Positions 34,793-46,562 of a DNA stretch of 64,000 nt are shown here, in pieces; the stretch's first letter is position 1, and each line of letters begins with the position of its first letter. Source of the stretch: Allacma fusca (Eukaryota > Arthropoda > Collembola > Symphypleona > Sminthuridae); contig OX359245.1 of assembly GCA_947179485.1 (NCBI GenBank), forward strand, positions 21,811,067 to 21,875,066. Direction: 5' to 3'. The position numbers were made by a program, and so were the translations under genes. The notes beneath the pieces are model-generated. The model did no database searches, was not told the origin of the DNA, and was given only the letters and a program-made list of their open reading frames with translations.

Positions 34793-34916
34793 GTAAATTA
34801 ACTAAATTAAATTAGTAATCTTTTGCTCTAGGATTGCTTTGCTATCGCAATGAAAACCATTGATGTACGATTTTCGCGCGTATGGGAAGCCAATTCTTAA
34901 CGGCAGGAGCCGTGGT

Positions 34917-35840
34917 TAGGGCTTCTACTGGGGACTAGTGATGGCAAATATCGCCACATTGCTCATATCGGAAATATCGCTATCGCCAAAAACAGTTTTG
35001 GCGATATATCGCCGATATATCGCCAAGTTTATACCCCATTCAATATCAGTCAAGTTATCCCATGCAAAGACCATTTTTTCGTAAAATATTTGTAAATGTA
35101 ACAGATCGGTAAAGATTAATGCGAATATTTTGAGTACTTTCCTTACAGTAGTTGAACTTTGCTTTCAACAAATCTTTTAGTCTCAAAAAGTAATTTCAAA
35201 CAACTGTCCGTCGCCCTGCCCTTCCACTGTATCCAATACATTTACTGTTGTGAATACTTTGTCCATATTTGAGGTGTCAATCTTTTTTGGTCGAATTAAT
35301 TTTTTTAATTTTATTCATTTTAAACGAATATTAAAAGGACTACTTCAAAGTTCAAATATAATCTGCCCACCGTTAATCCGCAATACCTGCTACCCACCAT
35401 ATTAATAATGTAACAATGAGGATTGATGTAGTAAGTAAGTATGATGTAGTATGCTCAAAGGTTGCATTGAATGGTCGAAAAGAAATATGCATGGTACAAA
35501 ACTATTTAATAATTAAAGAGTTTTTACCATTTTTTAAAGAGCTTGTAACTATTATTCACACTTTCGCAGAAAAGTCGTGAGCTATTTAACCGTAGTAATT
35601 GTGCGATATTATCGATAAACTTGGCGAGATTTATCGCCTTAAATATCGCCACTCGTTGTGGCGATATTTTCGATTTATTGTATCGCCATTTGCCATCACT
35701 ACTGGGGACAATTATTTTGTCCCGCTTACAATTCCGTCCCGTCCCGAAACCACCGGGACTAAAAAAGTTCTTCCCGATTCCGTCTTGAAATAGCATATGG
35801 AAAAAAATGTTGTCCCGAAACCGTCGTATCATAATCCCAA
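34917..35840. mobile_element. fragment of the 'gggacgggac' hAT family, interrupted
   Basis: Begins TAGGGCTTCTACTGGGGAC like the element at 16355, resumes after 35702 with GACAATTATTTTGTCCCGCT and CGTCCCGTCCCG words, and has no recognisable right end. Confidence 0.6.
34936..35701. mobile_element. hAT-like element, word 'atatcgcc'
   Basis: Ends TAGTGATGGCAAATATCGCC and GCGATA..GCCATTTGCCATCACTA, perfect 8-bp duplication CTGGGGAC (34928-34935, 35702-35709). GCGATATATCGCC words at both ends. Confidence 0.92.
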
Positions 35841-35899
35841 TCCCAGTCTTAAAAGAAATCCTTCAGATTCCACTATTTGTATAAGAGCACCTCCAATAA

Positions 35900-36990
35900 T
35901 AGCGAAAATTTACTTCAAGGAGTATTCACATGTAGAATAATACATTTTAAACGGAACAATTCCCATACCTGTTCATTTTTACAGCAATAGTACACTGTAC
36001 AAGAATTTTTCTTGCTCCGATCTATTGTCCTTCTCCTGGACTTCTTCGAACTCTTGGCTGTCTTTTGGTACCAAAAATACAGATTTTGGAAACCTGAGAC
36101 CAAACAAATTTAGCCCAGCAGTAATCTCCACATTGTAAAAAATTTCTTGCACACTGCCTTGTTTTGGCAACATTGTTTTTAGTGAGCAAAGATTTTTTCC
36201 GGGCAATTCTTTCGTCGTGAAAGTCATCCCGGGGTCTTCACCTTACATTATGGTCAATAATACTGACACTATCATCGCTTATTACGCTGTCAGTAATCAG
36301 GTTCAGTGGCCACTTCCTATTTTAGGCTTGTCTTCATTATTTGAGGGTCCACTCTCTTGCTGGTAAACCCTGGTCAGCCAGTGTGTATGTTTTAATTGAT
36401 CGGAACCTCCACCTGAAAATCACTGTTTCAGGAGCTGGACACGGAACGTTTAGAAATTCGGAAATCTGGAAGAAACTGCTAAAAACTATGGTCAATATTT
36501 ACTCCTTTTGGTTGTTTATGGACGAAGCGTTTTATGGCACCCAGCTCATATGCATTTTTGTACATAGAGGTAACTGCTTTCAGTTTTTGCTTGGGACTTG
36601 GCGACTCGACTTTTCACTTCCTAATTTATTCGGTTTTTCCACTCATTTTCTCATTTCAATAGCTCTGTCTGCGTCTAACTCATTAATATCATGGTTTAAA
36701 TGGTCACCTTCACCTAAGCAACTACCAATAACACAAAATGAAATTTTTGAGTTTTTGAAATTTTATGAGGGGTCAACAGTACTTCACGGAGGAATAAAAT
36801 TAGCTAATTATTTTTTGTTATACATTTCTCAGGGGATTCTTTTAGACCATTGAAATATTTCATAACAAATTGCCAAGCCAGGTGTATATTTTTTAGAAGA
36901 TTGTAGAATTAATACTGATGACATGACACTACAGTCGGTATTGAGTGGTTGAAGAAGAATAATTATTCGAAAAAGACGTTTTTATATTTC
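35900..36990. other. intron j-k: unassigned stretch with long open frames
   Basis: Holds the longest open frame of the window (36341-36853, + strand, 170 codons), without recognisable motifs. On the minus strand 36227-35979 is also open for 82 codons. Neither is backed by known domains or splice signals; a decayed minus-strand insertion is possible. Confidence 0.35.
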
Positions 36991-37248
36991 CTGCCACTAC
37001 TGCCCTAGTCTAGTCAGACTTGGCTAGGAAAGTTAAAACTTCACTAGACTAGGAAGCAAAGTGCACTTAAAATAATGAACTTGACTTCACTACGCATGGT
37101 GTTAATATTGTGAGACTTGACTAGAATAGACAAGGGCAACTTGCGAAAACACTAGGCTAGACTACACTTGACTTACATGACTCCATGCAAAGGCTCGTCA
37201 AGTCACAATTACCCACATGTAGCTGAAAATCAAAGCCAGCGTAAAATG

Positions 37249-38443
37249 CAGGGTTCTACAGTCTTTGGTTTGATCAGTCCGAGTCCTCCATCAGTCCCAC
37301 GTCTCATTCTGCCAATCAGTCCCAGTCAGTTTTGTATCCCAGATCTATCAGTCCCTATCAGTCTCAGTCCGGCTAAAAGTCCTTGCCAAAAGTCTCAGTC
37401 AGTCCACAAATGTATATTAATGTATTTAAGACTGCCAGAGTTCGCATAACGTTGAAAACGCATTGAAAACGTCCAATTTCGACAACTATGTTCCTATACA
37501 CCCAGAAAGAAAATCCCCACTAATTGAAATTAGTTTATAATTTTCCAACCTATTCATTGCAGTTAAATTGGTGTAGGTTTAGTAATTTGGAAAAATAACC
37601 GTTCGGTACAAGAATTCAATATAGAGGTCATGAAAGGGACAAGTGATGGTGGTTATTTGGAAAAATGAAATGATAGAATTACTTATAATATAATAAACCT
37701 TAATAAAAAATAATTTGGCTCTCTTTGTAGCAAATTCAAACAGATTTCCAGTAAACATTTACAATATACAACAACTAATTGTAAGTTGAATACTTGAGGA
37801 ACAGAATGGTCTGCGAAGCATGATTACATCAGAAGGATATAATTCAGTTTCACATATCGGAAAAAGTTTGAATTAATATTTCATTTTTGAATATGTAATC
37901 AAATTTTGGCCTTATTAAAAGTCAGTCACATCAGTTCATTACATACACTGATACTGCACTTATAGAGTTATAATTTTAACGTTGCCCCTCTAATTGTAAT
38001 TTATCATTATTTATTATGAACAATGCACCAGAACGTGGGAACTCAATTACTCAAGTGATTTGTACAACGTGGTGCGGGTGCGGGCCACTAACACAATATC
38101 TTTGTCAAACAATAACGACAGATGGAAGCCATAGTATAGCTGGAAAGAAGAGACCAATGATAAAAATTAATTTAATGAAACGTATCGGAAATACCCTGCC
38201 ACTTTGATTTGTCCATGCGATGTTTAAAGCTCAGTTCAGTACTTGCACTCTTGCACATGCTTGAGCTCATTAGCAGTGCTCATATCAGTCCCAGTCAGTT
38301 TTGGCTATGAAATTCATCAGTCTCAGTCAGTCTCAGTCTTAAAAAATAGGACTCTGTATCAGTCCCAGTCAGTCGCAGTCTTCAGTCAGTCCTATGATCT
38401 ACCCACTCAGTCTTTCCCCTGAGTCCAAGACTGTAGAACCCTG
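37249..38443. mobile_element. hAT-like element, word 'cagtcccagtcagtc'
   Basis: Inverted ends CAGGGTTCTACAGTCTT and AAGACTGTAGAACCCTG (17 bp, perfect), perfect 8-bp duplication GTAAAATG (37241-37248, 38444-38451). CAGTCCCAGTCAGTC words are in the same direction at both sides here, unlike most families in the window. Confidence 0.94.
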
Positions 38444-38451
38444 GTAAAATG

Positions 38452-40310
38452 TCATCGTCAATACCGTTTAGTATATCAAGCAATATGGCTTTGCTTCGAA
38501 GGATCAGAAATCAAAGAACTAAATTGTCCGCTGAACCACGTTGAAATGTTTAGGAAAAATCTAGTCATTACGAAGATGCATTTTTTAGTGAACTGCAAAA
38601 GAAATATCCCGTGAGTTTACGGAGTTGCCTATCCTAATACATTCAATTTTTTACAGGTATTCACAACGATTTTGATGACAATTTGATTATATGCATGTCT
38701 GTCTAATTATTTCAAGCTAGGTGCAAAGTTTTATGGTGTACGACGAAGGGCTTGGGTCCTCAAAAAGTAATTGTTTTTAAATTACTGCCACAACTTTCCA
38801 ACCCAACAACCGCAAATGTTTGGTACACCACGCGCTGATTTTCGCCGAAAATCGCTCCAAAGTAGTTATATAATTCCTGATCGCAGGGTATGGGACCATA
38901 ACTTTAGTATTGCATAAATGCATTTTTCAATGAATTAACATATGTACATCCAACTCTTGGTTGGGCACCCAGTAGTGTGCTTAGATGTGGCAAACATTAG
39001 CATAGGATTGGCGACTACAGACAAAACACAAAGTTGTTGCAGAGCTAAATGAAAAATAAGTAATACAGCCAAACATGTGCACAGCACGACTTCGAGAAAT
39101 CGTAACTCATTATTTTTGGATTATTCATATTAAAACCCATGAGAAATTAACCACAAAAAAATAAAACTTATTTTAAAGAGTTATTGGCAGTTATATTAGA
39201 ACTGAACGTAAATCTTAACCGAGTCCCTTTCCTGCTATAAAAAGTTCTAAACTGTGGTGTAATTTCTGGTTCAAACCAGCGTGTTTTGCCCCGAAATTTC
39301 GCGATTGTAGGGATGTTAGGGAAGGTATCTATACTCACGAGTGTAAACGGGGCAATCTTTTATTGGTTTGAAGAATTATTAAATAAATTTGGATTTAAAA
39401 AACCAACGAAGGTAGTTTTAAGCTCTTAAAAGTAAAATCAACCAGTATCGACTCTGGGCGAATTTAAAACAAGAATAAACGAAACAATGCATCTCGAGTA
39501 CGAAGTTACATAAGTTTAACGAGTTAATTAATGAAACGCCCAAAATGCCTTGTTTCGTTCATTACTGTTCTAATTCCGCCCCGATTCATTATAAAGTATC
39601 TGGGTTTGATTTTTCTAAATATAATTTTGGTTACAATTTAATTTTTAACAAATAATGAAATTGATTATAAGGAAAGCTAGAATACTTTTTCACATTATTT
39701 TATATTTAAAAGTATTGGCTTTTGCAAAACAGTTTTTATTAATATTTTCAAATTGCAGGTGAAATTAATAATAACGTCTTATAAAGCCATTATATTTTCT
39801 TTGAAAAATTTTATTCAAAACCAACTGTTAAATTTACAAAAACTAACTATTTCACAGGCTGACAATTGTGCAAAAAATCTTGCTGAACATTATTATTGTA
39901 TTCATGTCGTAAACTACACGTATTGCTTCTCATTTGTACATCGTTTGATGCAAACAACAATAAATGCAATATACATGAGTCATGATCGGATATTTGTAAA
40001 TCTATATGTAAAATATGAATTTCTATGCTGAGTCATATATCCCTGGAGGAAGGTTCTCAACGATTTAAAAAATCCCTGCTGAAGAAAACGTCAGCAATTT
40101 TCAAAATTCATGTTGGCAAAAATAATATTCCTTCGGAAACAATCATTTCGTCTTCCCGTAAAAATCCTACACCCGTGACATGAGCTAGTTTTTTGTTAGA
40201 GGTATGCGCTAAAATCTGAAAATTTTCAACTCCAACATAAAGCATATTTCACTTTATAAGTTTTTTAAACAAATAGTTTTTATGTTTATAATCAAAATTA
40301 ATATTTTACC
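38452..40310. other. intron j-k, unique part
   Basis: No gene or structured repeat recognised. ACTAGACTTGACT words occur on both sides (36995-37170 and 40320-40490), which suggests that an older element spans this stretch, but I could not define its ends. Confidence 0.45.
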
Positions 40311-41088
40311 AAAAATACAACGTGACTAGGAGAATTGACTAGACTTGACTAGGGAACCAACTTTTGAATTAAGTGTAGAACTAGAATTAACTATTGCTAC
40401 TTAAACATACAACTGACTTGACTAAACTGGACTTTTGACTGTTTTTAGACTAAGCTTTAAAGAGTAGTCTGTACTAGACTATTTAGCCTGGCCGCCAGCA
40501 GGGTATCAAAACGTGACAGGAATTTTCTGCCATATTTTGAATGAATTTGAGTTTTTAAGGCTTTTCAAATTTAAAAACTACCGTCTAGTCTACTTTATTT
40601 CGCATAACTTTAACGTAAGACCTCATGACCCTCCGGCCAGGCCGGGGGGTCTAGGATTTTTTTTTATTTTCCAAAGGGGGTCAAAAGTAACCTTGGTATG
40701 CCCTTTGTACATGTATGTACCTGGGTAGTACACGGAATTTTTCGGGCACTTTAAATTGGTACCCGGGATAGTACCCATACCCTTTTACCCGAGTATTACC
40801 CATACCTGTGCCAAGGACTGGTATCCCCATAGTACAGCGCACTTACATAGACGAAGCCTTTTCCTGACTTGTATTTCGCAAATTTGTACCTGCATGCTGA
40901 CTCTTCAGATTCGCTGCCTACATATCAGGCTGAGTACAACCTACCTGTCCTAGATTGGCAAACTGCAAGCAGCTCGTGCTCCAACAATAAGTTATTGTAG
41001 GTTTTGACTTTTGGTCATACAAATTTTATGTACACGTTGAATGTAATGGGTTGTATAAACGATAGATAATAATTTTCTATATTTTCAG

Positions 41089-41277
41089 CATCTAACATGT
41101 TTGTTGGAACAATATCTGGAACCCTTACGACATGAAAACTTTTTATCGGCTACGGAAATGATGGCAATCTTTGGCAACATTCGTGAAATGGTAACTGTTC
41201 AACGGAGGTTCCTCAAGAACCTAGAAACAGCTGTCGAGTCTGAGAGTCAATTGGAGGCTGGGATGGCAGACTTTCAG
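41089..41277 (+). CDS. sif: sif/TIAM-like Rac GEF, exon k (DH domain)
   Basis: Acceptor ATTTTCAG|CAT, donor CAG|gtgggt, 63 codons, phase 0. It encodes HLTCLLEQYLEPLRHENFLS, then ATEMMAIFGNIREMVTVQRR and FLKNLETAVESESQLEAGMA, DFQ. This corresponds to helices 1-3 of the TIAM DH domain. Translation could run on past the donor, but the intronic residues are hydrophobic, unlike the family, and the join to exon l gives the family spacing ([14 protein letters not shown] against QFK|KVLFSLGGSFL in TIAM1). Confidence 0.94.
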
Positions 41278-42324
41278 GTGGGTGCGATTGATTTGAATGT
41301 GAAGAATACATTTTTATGCTTTATTATTATTTCCCCATTATTATTTTTTTCACAATAATATACTCACGTAACAACTGTAATGTTAGTAATCGCACCGCGT
41401 AATGGAATGATTACACCTATGAATCTTACGGACCTTTACTGTACTGTCAATAGAGGTAGAAGTAGATTAGGGGCGTTACAATCAGCAAAACATTAGAAGA
41501 GATTTAGTAGAGGTGTACAAAAATACTATCATTATAGAGGTAGAGGAAAATAGTAGGCTAGCATAAAATTAAATGAGCAGATGAGCGCTGATTACGATCC
41601 CAATTTAGACACCTGTAGTAGAAGTAGAACAGTACAGTATTCTAATGATAGAGTAGAGGTGAGGTAGCAGTAGTAACCTGATAGTAATAAGGAATAATTC
41701 ATAAATTTACCGTTTCCCTGAACATCCAATTTAATACTCCGAATGACATCTGGCGTCCGTACATAAAACTCCACCTCACTTCATCATTAAAGTAGCTCAT
41801 GAACATGTTTTGTAGCTGCAAATGCAATAGAAGAGAACTAGGAATACATAGCCAAACGTCGTAACCACGCCCTATTTACCAACCCCATTTTCATGCGTTC
41901 CGACTTCCCACGTATAAACTTAATTCTGGCGCTTTAATTTTCCCAAGTAAAATAATCTTTATTTAGTCTGACGAAAGCTTTAAGCTTCACTTTTTATTTT
42001 TGCGTATAGCTGCTATTCACATATATCAGTTCTTCAATAATCGTTAAAACGTATAACAATGTAATAACGCTATGTATATAATTATTATTCCTACGTTGCC
42101 CAGGAACCGCACAGTCCAGAGCTTTAAAGAGCGTTTTTGTGTTTTATGATGATCGGAAATGTACACAACCATTAGAGATTCAAATTTTTACAACTGCGGA
42201 TGTGTATATACATATACAGAGGTGTGGAAAATACATGAAATTTACTATTGAAATACAAAACACAAATACATTTTCAGACAAGTTAAAATACAAATATAAA
42301 ATACAAATACCAGGTATAACTTAG

Positions 42325-43167
42325 GGGTCTGTTTTTTTCAAAAGAGCCATTCCCATAGTGAAGCATCTTTTTGGAATATGTACACGAAATGTACATACAC
42401 ACATTTTAAATAGTGTGGATAATACTGAGGCCAAATATTATTAACCTGTAGCCAACCAATCCTAAATTATTAAAATAAACATTTGGGACTAGCTGAGCTG
42501 CGGCACGGTCCCAAGGAATGGAGCGTGATAGGGCTTTCTATTTACGTGGAAGGCGCTCCCCATGTATTACGTTGGGAGGAAACTCCTCTCCTCGTCACTA
42601 CAGCAAGGAAGCATGCTTGCATGCTCGCTGTATGTATCCACATGCAAACTATGCGTAAGCGTAACACATCCAGAACGCCTTACGCAGATAGGTATACAAA
42701 TTACCCGTTTCGGATTTTCCCCGATTTGACTGCCGGCACACGCAAATGTGACCTTAAAAAACATTTTACAATGTAAGCTTCGTGCTTCCCTTGAGTTTAG
42801 AGTTTTTAAAACTTTCACATTTGCGTGTGCCGGCAGTCAAAAAAAATTCCGAAATTTCGAAATTGTCCATGTGATTTTTTGAAAAAATCCGAAATTTTGA
42901 TTCCACGATACCAAAAAAAATCACGAGTGTAGCAGTTGGTTAGAGAATGTGTTTGAGATAGACCAATTTTTTATATTCAAATCGGTATAGCTACAATAAA
43001 TTATTGAATTTTTCGGGTTTTTTCGGTTTTTCAACCTTCCTATTCGGATTTACCGAAAAAAAGGTCTCGAAATTTTTTTTAAACGAACGTTTCATCTACT
43101 GGGCCCCATAAATGTGTTTTATAAAATAGTCGGATTCACGGGTGGCCGTTTTCAAAAAAACAGACCC
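42325..43167. mobile_element. inverted-repeat element 'GGGTCTGTTTTTTT', 843 bp
   Basis: Ends GGGTCTGTTTTTTTCAAAA and TTTTCAAAAAAACAGACCC, flanked by TTAG on each side (42321-42324, 43168-43171). The uninterrupted sequence ACTTAGTTAAGATGC is present in copy 1 near 17923-17937, which proves the limits. A terminal fragment of the same family, reversed, is at 60766-60830. Superfamily not assigned. Confidence 0.9.
42725..42841. repeat. 25-bp perfect inverted repeat around a 65-bp loop
   Basis: TTGACTGCCGGCACACGCAA(ATGTG) and its exact inverse at 42815-42841, inside the GGGTCTG element. It may be a tiny MITE or a hairpin. Confidence 0.85.
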
Positions 43168-44029
43168 TTAGTTAAGATGCAAAATAAAATAGAAATATCC
43201 GGAGTCATTTGGGCAAGATACAACATGTTTTATTTTTCTTCCAACAAAAAGAGAAAATATGAAATAAAAATGCCGTATTTAAAACAGGGACGGGATTTCG
43301 AATTCGATTCGGAATTCGAATCGGAAGTATATTCAGACAATTCGGGTGTCCGAATCGATATTGATATCGAAAAAAATTCACAAAGGAATTCGTATTCAAA
43401 ATTGGATTAGAATAAAAACAAAGGTATTCGAATCTGTATTCGAGTATTTTTACATGAATTCCGATTCAGGAATTCGTATCCAAAATTGGATTAGAATAAA
43501 AACAAGGGTATTCGAATCTGCATTGGAGTATTTTTACATGAATTCCGATTCCAATAAAGTATCGATTTCATTGCGTTTTATACTGCCACGTGCGAAAAAA
43601 TGTTTGCAGGAAGCATTTTTTGAAAGCCGCACACATGCAATTATAAAACCTACGGGCGAAGTAACGAACGTTTAGTAAACGATAAGTGTATGCTTGTTAA
43701 TGGGAAGTGAATAGTGAATTGAATCCTGTTTTGCAAAAATTCCTACAAACGGGATGAGATAGCCGCATGGTGTCGGTCTTACAAGACTATTTTTGTGAAT
43801 CAATCATGTTAGGTGAATCAAGTTACTCATTTAAATCTTCGCTCATCATGGGGAGGCCTAAAATTAATTCCGTAGACGCACATTTTAGCTACGATGTGTT
43901 AACAAACGAATCGATTTGCAAATAGCTGTTAGGAAGAACTAACCGGAAAAGTAGTTAGATAGGCTAACAGTTTATTCAGAATTTTTTAGAAATGTTATGG
44001 AATCTCTCCTTACTTTTGCAGTTATAAAG

Positions 44030-44120
44030 GTTTCAGTTGAGCGTGTTTTTTGCGCTTATATTTATACTAAATGATTTGCGTGGTGATTTAGCCGAGGAAA
44101 CGCTTAATGTGTTATCGCTT
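44030..44120 (+). pseudogene. decayed hAT transposase C-terminal fragment
   Basis: VSVERVFCA followed, after a +1 frame change, by LIFILNDLRGDLAEETLN. The SVER-F motif and the 'ILNDLR..L..ETLN' helix are the hAT dimerisation region. Frameshift and stops show it is dead. It lies in the right part of the family A element. Confidence 0.7.
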
Positions 44121-44925
44121 ATTTTTTCACGATTAAGTAGTTCTTTGGAATAAATTTTCATTTTTTTGTAAGAATATCCGAAAAGTATTTGAATCGGAAT
44201 CCAAATTCGGGAAGTATTCAAATGTATTCAAACCGCTTCAAAAAGCTTTAGATTATTTGCAGCCTGATGTTTTCCTCAACCAGTGTATGTAATGTTTAGA
44301 TCGTGCCCCAGCCATTTACTGGTATTAAATAGTGGTCGGACCAATTCAGTTTAAATTGCAATTTTACAATTCAATTCAATTCAGTTCAATTCAGGGATTT
44401 TTCAATTCAATTCGACCGTTTACTGAACCGAATAATTCAATTAACCTGTTGAATCGAATTGAATTGTTTTCTTTGAATTCCAATTCAAAACAATTTCAGG
44501 CTGAATCAAAACCGATATTGTAAGGAAAAGTCTAGCACCATCTCTGTGTCAATAAAACCACCTTAAAATGTGCTAATATTTGTAGAGTGGCGTCAGCCCC
44601 ATTATAAGATGTGTTGTCCGTGGATGCTTGGGGCTGTTTGTCCCGACGTTTTCCTCCAAACCAATTTTGTTCAAACTTTTTGTGAACATTCTTTAGGCCA
44701 CTCTCTTGGAGGAGGTCTTTATTGGTTAAAATCGTAATGCGTGTTCGTACGTAAAAAAAATGAGAAACGACAAACGGTTCCACCGATTTCAATGGAATTT
44801 TTTTACACTTACCAGTCAGTACTACTAGCTTAATTTCAAAAATTATCAAAATTTTTTGTTTTCGAAACTTTGCATTTTTTAAATGAGCTCAACATAATCC
44901 TTTATACTAATCTGAAAGTGATTGT

Positions 44926-44955
44926 CTTGATGATGATGATGATGATGATGATGAT
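44926..44955. repeat. (TGA)n microsatellite
   Basis: About ten TGA/ATG triplets in a row inside family N copy 2. Confidence 0.95.
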
Positions 44956-45123
44956 AGTGCCAGTAGTCACTTATGTACGTGATATGTTGAAGCATAGCGG
45001 TTCATTTATTTTCTTTTATTCAAGGAAAAAATGCTTTTATTTTTATTTCAAAACATTTTTTTAAACAAAAGATGAAGAATAATAATTTATTATTTTCCAT
45101 CTTTTCTTTAAAAAAATGTTATT

Positions 45124-45176
45124 AAACAAAATTAAAAAAGAATAATAATAATTATTATTCTTTTTTAATTTTGTTT
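45124..45176. repeat. near-perfect palindrome, 25-bp arms, 3-base loop
   Basis: AAACAAAATTAAAAAAGAAT plus AATAA, loop TAA, then the exact complement. It could extrude as a cruciform. Confidence 0.9.
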
Positions 45177-46562
45177 TGTTTACTTGGACAGGCTTAAGTT
45201 ATAATAACCAAGTACTACTATGCTGTCCAAGTCAATCCTTTCTACTAAGTTGAAAGAGTGGGCCGTCTTCGTCTTCGTCATCGTCTTCGTCTTGGTGTAA
45301 TACGAATTTGAGATTCAAATTTCCGCGCGCTGTTTTTTATTGGCTGAGCCAGCAATAACTGGCTAAATCAATTATTACAAATATTTTTTTTAATTAAAAA
45401 AAATATTAAAGCATTATACTGTTTTGTGCTTTTTCTTTTTCCTCTTTGAATAATTTTGCTCAAAAATGAAAAAAGGATGCTAAAAAGTCTTAATAATTTG
45501 AAATTAGTAAAAAAAACTTTTTTACATTTTTTTATGGATTTGAGATTCAAATTTAAGCGAGCTTTATTTTTATTTGCTGAGCCAGTAATAGCTGACTAAA
45601 TAAATTTAAAAAATATTCTAAAAAAAAATAAAAACATTATACACTAGCAAGGGCGGTGGCATTGCACGGGCAGCCGTCCACAACCAAGACGGTCCACTCT
45701 TTCAAATTAGCCTGATTATATAATGTCAAGTTTAATATTTTGTATAAATTACAAATCATTGCAATCCCAGTTTTCCCATCCACCTTGGTGGTTGGCTTGA
45801 ATGCTAGTAGCATATAAAGGGTAAGGAGAGATGGCTTTGTCTGACGCGCCACCATAGCCACCTTTGCAGTATTTAAATATGCCGGGCGAACCAAATGGTT
45901 TACAATTCAGTTCAGTTCATAGAGTGAACTGAATTGAATTGAATTGTTTTTTACTGAACCGAATTGAAACCCAAATATTAATCCAGTTCAGTATTCGAAC
46001 TGGATTGAATTGTAAATTTTGAATTGAATTGAATTGTTCCGACCACTGGTATTAAAATGGCTAAACCTAGGAGGACTGGAATTGTGCATTCGTTTGCTAT
46101 GGTGGCTGTGGTCTGTGGTGTCTCAAGGTTGTTGAAATTCAATTTGAGAAGCTAACGTGAAAAACGATAATATCGAAAATGAAGAAATTAACTTATATTT
46201 TGTATGAAGATTCCGGTGTACATTCAGATATTTCGGAAACTAATTGTAGCATAGTTTAATGTAATCATTTGTGTATAAATCAGCTTCCTAAGTAAAACAT
46301 TGTAGCTTCGGGATCTACACACGTTGGTCAGGTTTCATGCAAAAAAAATAGAGCAAAAAATAAAAAAAAAAGTCTTTAAGAACAATTTATAAACTGCGTC
46401 ACATTTCTGACTGGGAACAAATTTTGAGGATGTCCAATATCCTCGAAGAATCTCCATTTTGGTTTACATATTTAATGATAGTGACCGTTATTCCTTATTT
46501 TTTCCCTAGAATTGTTTTTGAAAAATTTGGCAAAGAACTATCTTGAAAATGAGTATAAAAAT

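Larger units (their letters stand above)
42217..44230. mobile_element. family A composite element, copy 2 (right end uncertain)
   Basis: Left end CAGAGGTGTGGAAAATACAT as at 17197. It has one or two array units, the shared body ATATCCGGAGTCATTTGGGC..AAAACAGGGACGGGATTTCG, and ends in ATTCGG/ATTCAAA words near 44225. A GGGTCTG element is nested at 42325-43167 and a decayed hAT transposase end lies at 44030. Confidence 0.7.
44330..46048. mobile_element. hAT-like element, family N, copy 2
   Basis: Ends TAGTGGTCGGACCAATT and AATTGTTCCGACCACTG, perfect 8-bp duplication GTATTAAA (44322-44329, 46049-46056). Outer parts nearly identical to 10153-12057; the centre holds a TGA microsatellite, a 53-bp palindrome and unrelated sequence instead of the Helitron segment. 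Confidence 0.94.

Noticed and set aside
36341-36853. 170-codon ORF as a gene
   Set aside because: No recognisable domain and no coding context; kept only as an open observation.
36990-40500. One large element bounded by ACTAGACTTGACT words
   Set aside because: No matching termini or target duplication could be read on the two sides.
41278-41358. Read-through extension of exon k
   Set aside because: The gtgggt donor at 41278 gives a DH domain with the family's exact spacing; the read-through peptide is hydrophobic and unlike the family.
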